DNA of 5,950 bases. Origin: Pseudomonadota bacterium (lineage in GTDB: Bacteria > Desulfobacterota > DSM-4660 > Desulfatiglandales > B25-G16). The position numbers and the translations under genes were made by a program. The notes beneath the pieces were generated by a model. The model saw only the letters and a program-made list of their open reading frames with translations, ran no database searches and had not been told where the DNA came from. Every line of letters starts with the position of its first letter. Position 1 is the stretch's first letter. Positions 5,903-5,950 of this stretch are shown one piece after another. The DNA is taken from NCBI GenBank assembly GCA_015223015.1, contig JADFWK010000246.1:1-5950 (forward strand), read 5' to 3'.

Positions 5903-5950
5903 GTATAAATATTTTCATAGGGTTAGGTGGCATATCAGATTACCCGCATC

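Larger units (their letters stand above)
5267..5950. other. Non-coding, repeat-rich upstream region (about 685 bp)
   Basis: I see no credible gene here on either strand. Next to the operon it holds a sigma-70-like promoter (5312-5339) and a small dyad (5341-5355). Further right come a heptad array with inverted copies (5431-5501), an AT-rich stretch with T-runs (about 5503-5640) in which I recognise nothing, a G/C-skewed hairpin with four G-runs (5661-5699), a palindromic cluster (5771-5828) and further heptad arrays (5805-5847, 5875-5902). The open frame across 5345-5554 merely translates the repeat. The neighbouring gene to the right lies outside the window. Confidence 0.75.

Overview
The window looks like chromosomal DNA of an anaerobic bacterium. 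The best guess is a member of the Desulfobacterota (the former Deltaproteobacteria) or a related sulfate-reducing or syntrophic lineage. This rests on a large oxygen-sensitive type iron-sulfur ATPase/dehydratase-like system and on intergenic DNA full of short degenerate tandem repeats and G-rich palindromes, which I associate from memory with such genomes. The assignment is an inference, because no rRNA or other marker gene is present.

Layout. (1) Positions 1-725, plus strand: the 3' two-thirds or so of a CaCA-family sodium/calcium antiporter gene, cut by the window's left edge. (2) 726-801: a short convergent intergenic gap with a heptad repeat and no clear terminator. (3) 802-5266, minus strand: a two-gene operon. 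The promoter-proximal gene (2168-5266, 1032 codons) encodes two tandem BcrAD/BadFG/HgdC-type ATPase domains, a four-cysteine linker, a DUF2229 region and an HgdB-like tail. The second gene (802-2160, 452 codons) starts 7 nt after the first one's stop and encodes another HgdB/DUF2229-like half. Together they equal the roughly 1,400-1,500-residue single-chain '2-hydroxyacyl-CoA dehydratase activase-related' proteins, here split in two. (4) 5267-5950: a non-coding region of about 685 bp with a good sigma-70-type promoter for the operon near its left end, followed by several repeat elements.

How the genes may work together. In the family, the ATPase (archerase) part holds a [4Fe-4S] cluster and uses ATP to push low-potential electrons into a partner whose cysteines hold a [4Fe-4S] or double-cubane [8Fe-9S] cluster. 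Both functions appear to be encoded here: the ATPase pair and half of the acceptor on the large protein, the other half of the acceptor on the small one. The substrate cannot be read from the sequence. The antiporter points the other way and is probably unrelated.

The observations most worth following are: the 3+3 cysteine pattern shared across the two proteins, with visible homology between the large protein's tail and the small protein; the loss of both ATP-contacting lysines in the first ATPase domain; and several unrelated repeat sequences that all share a 7-bp period.
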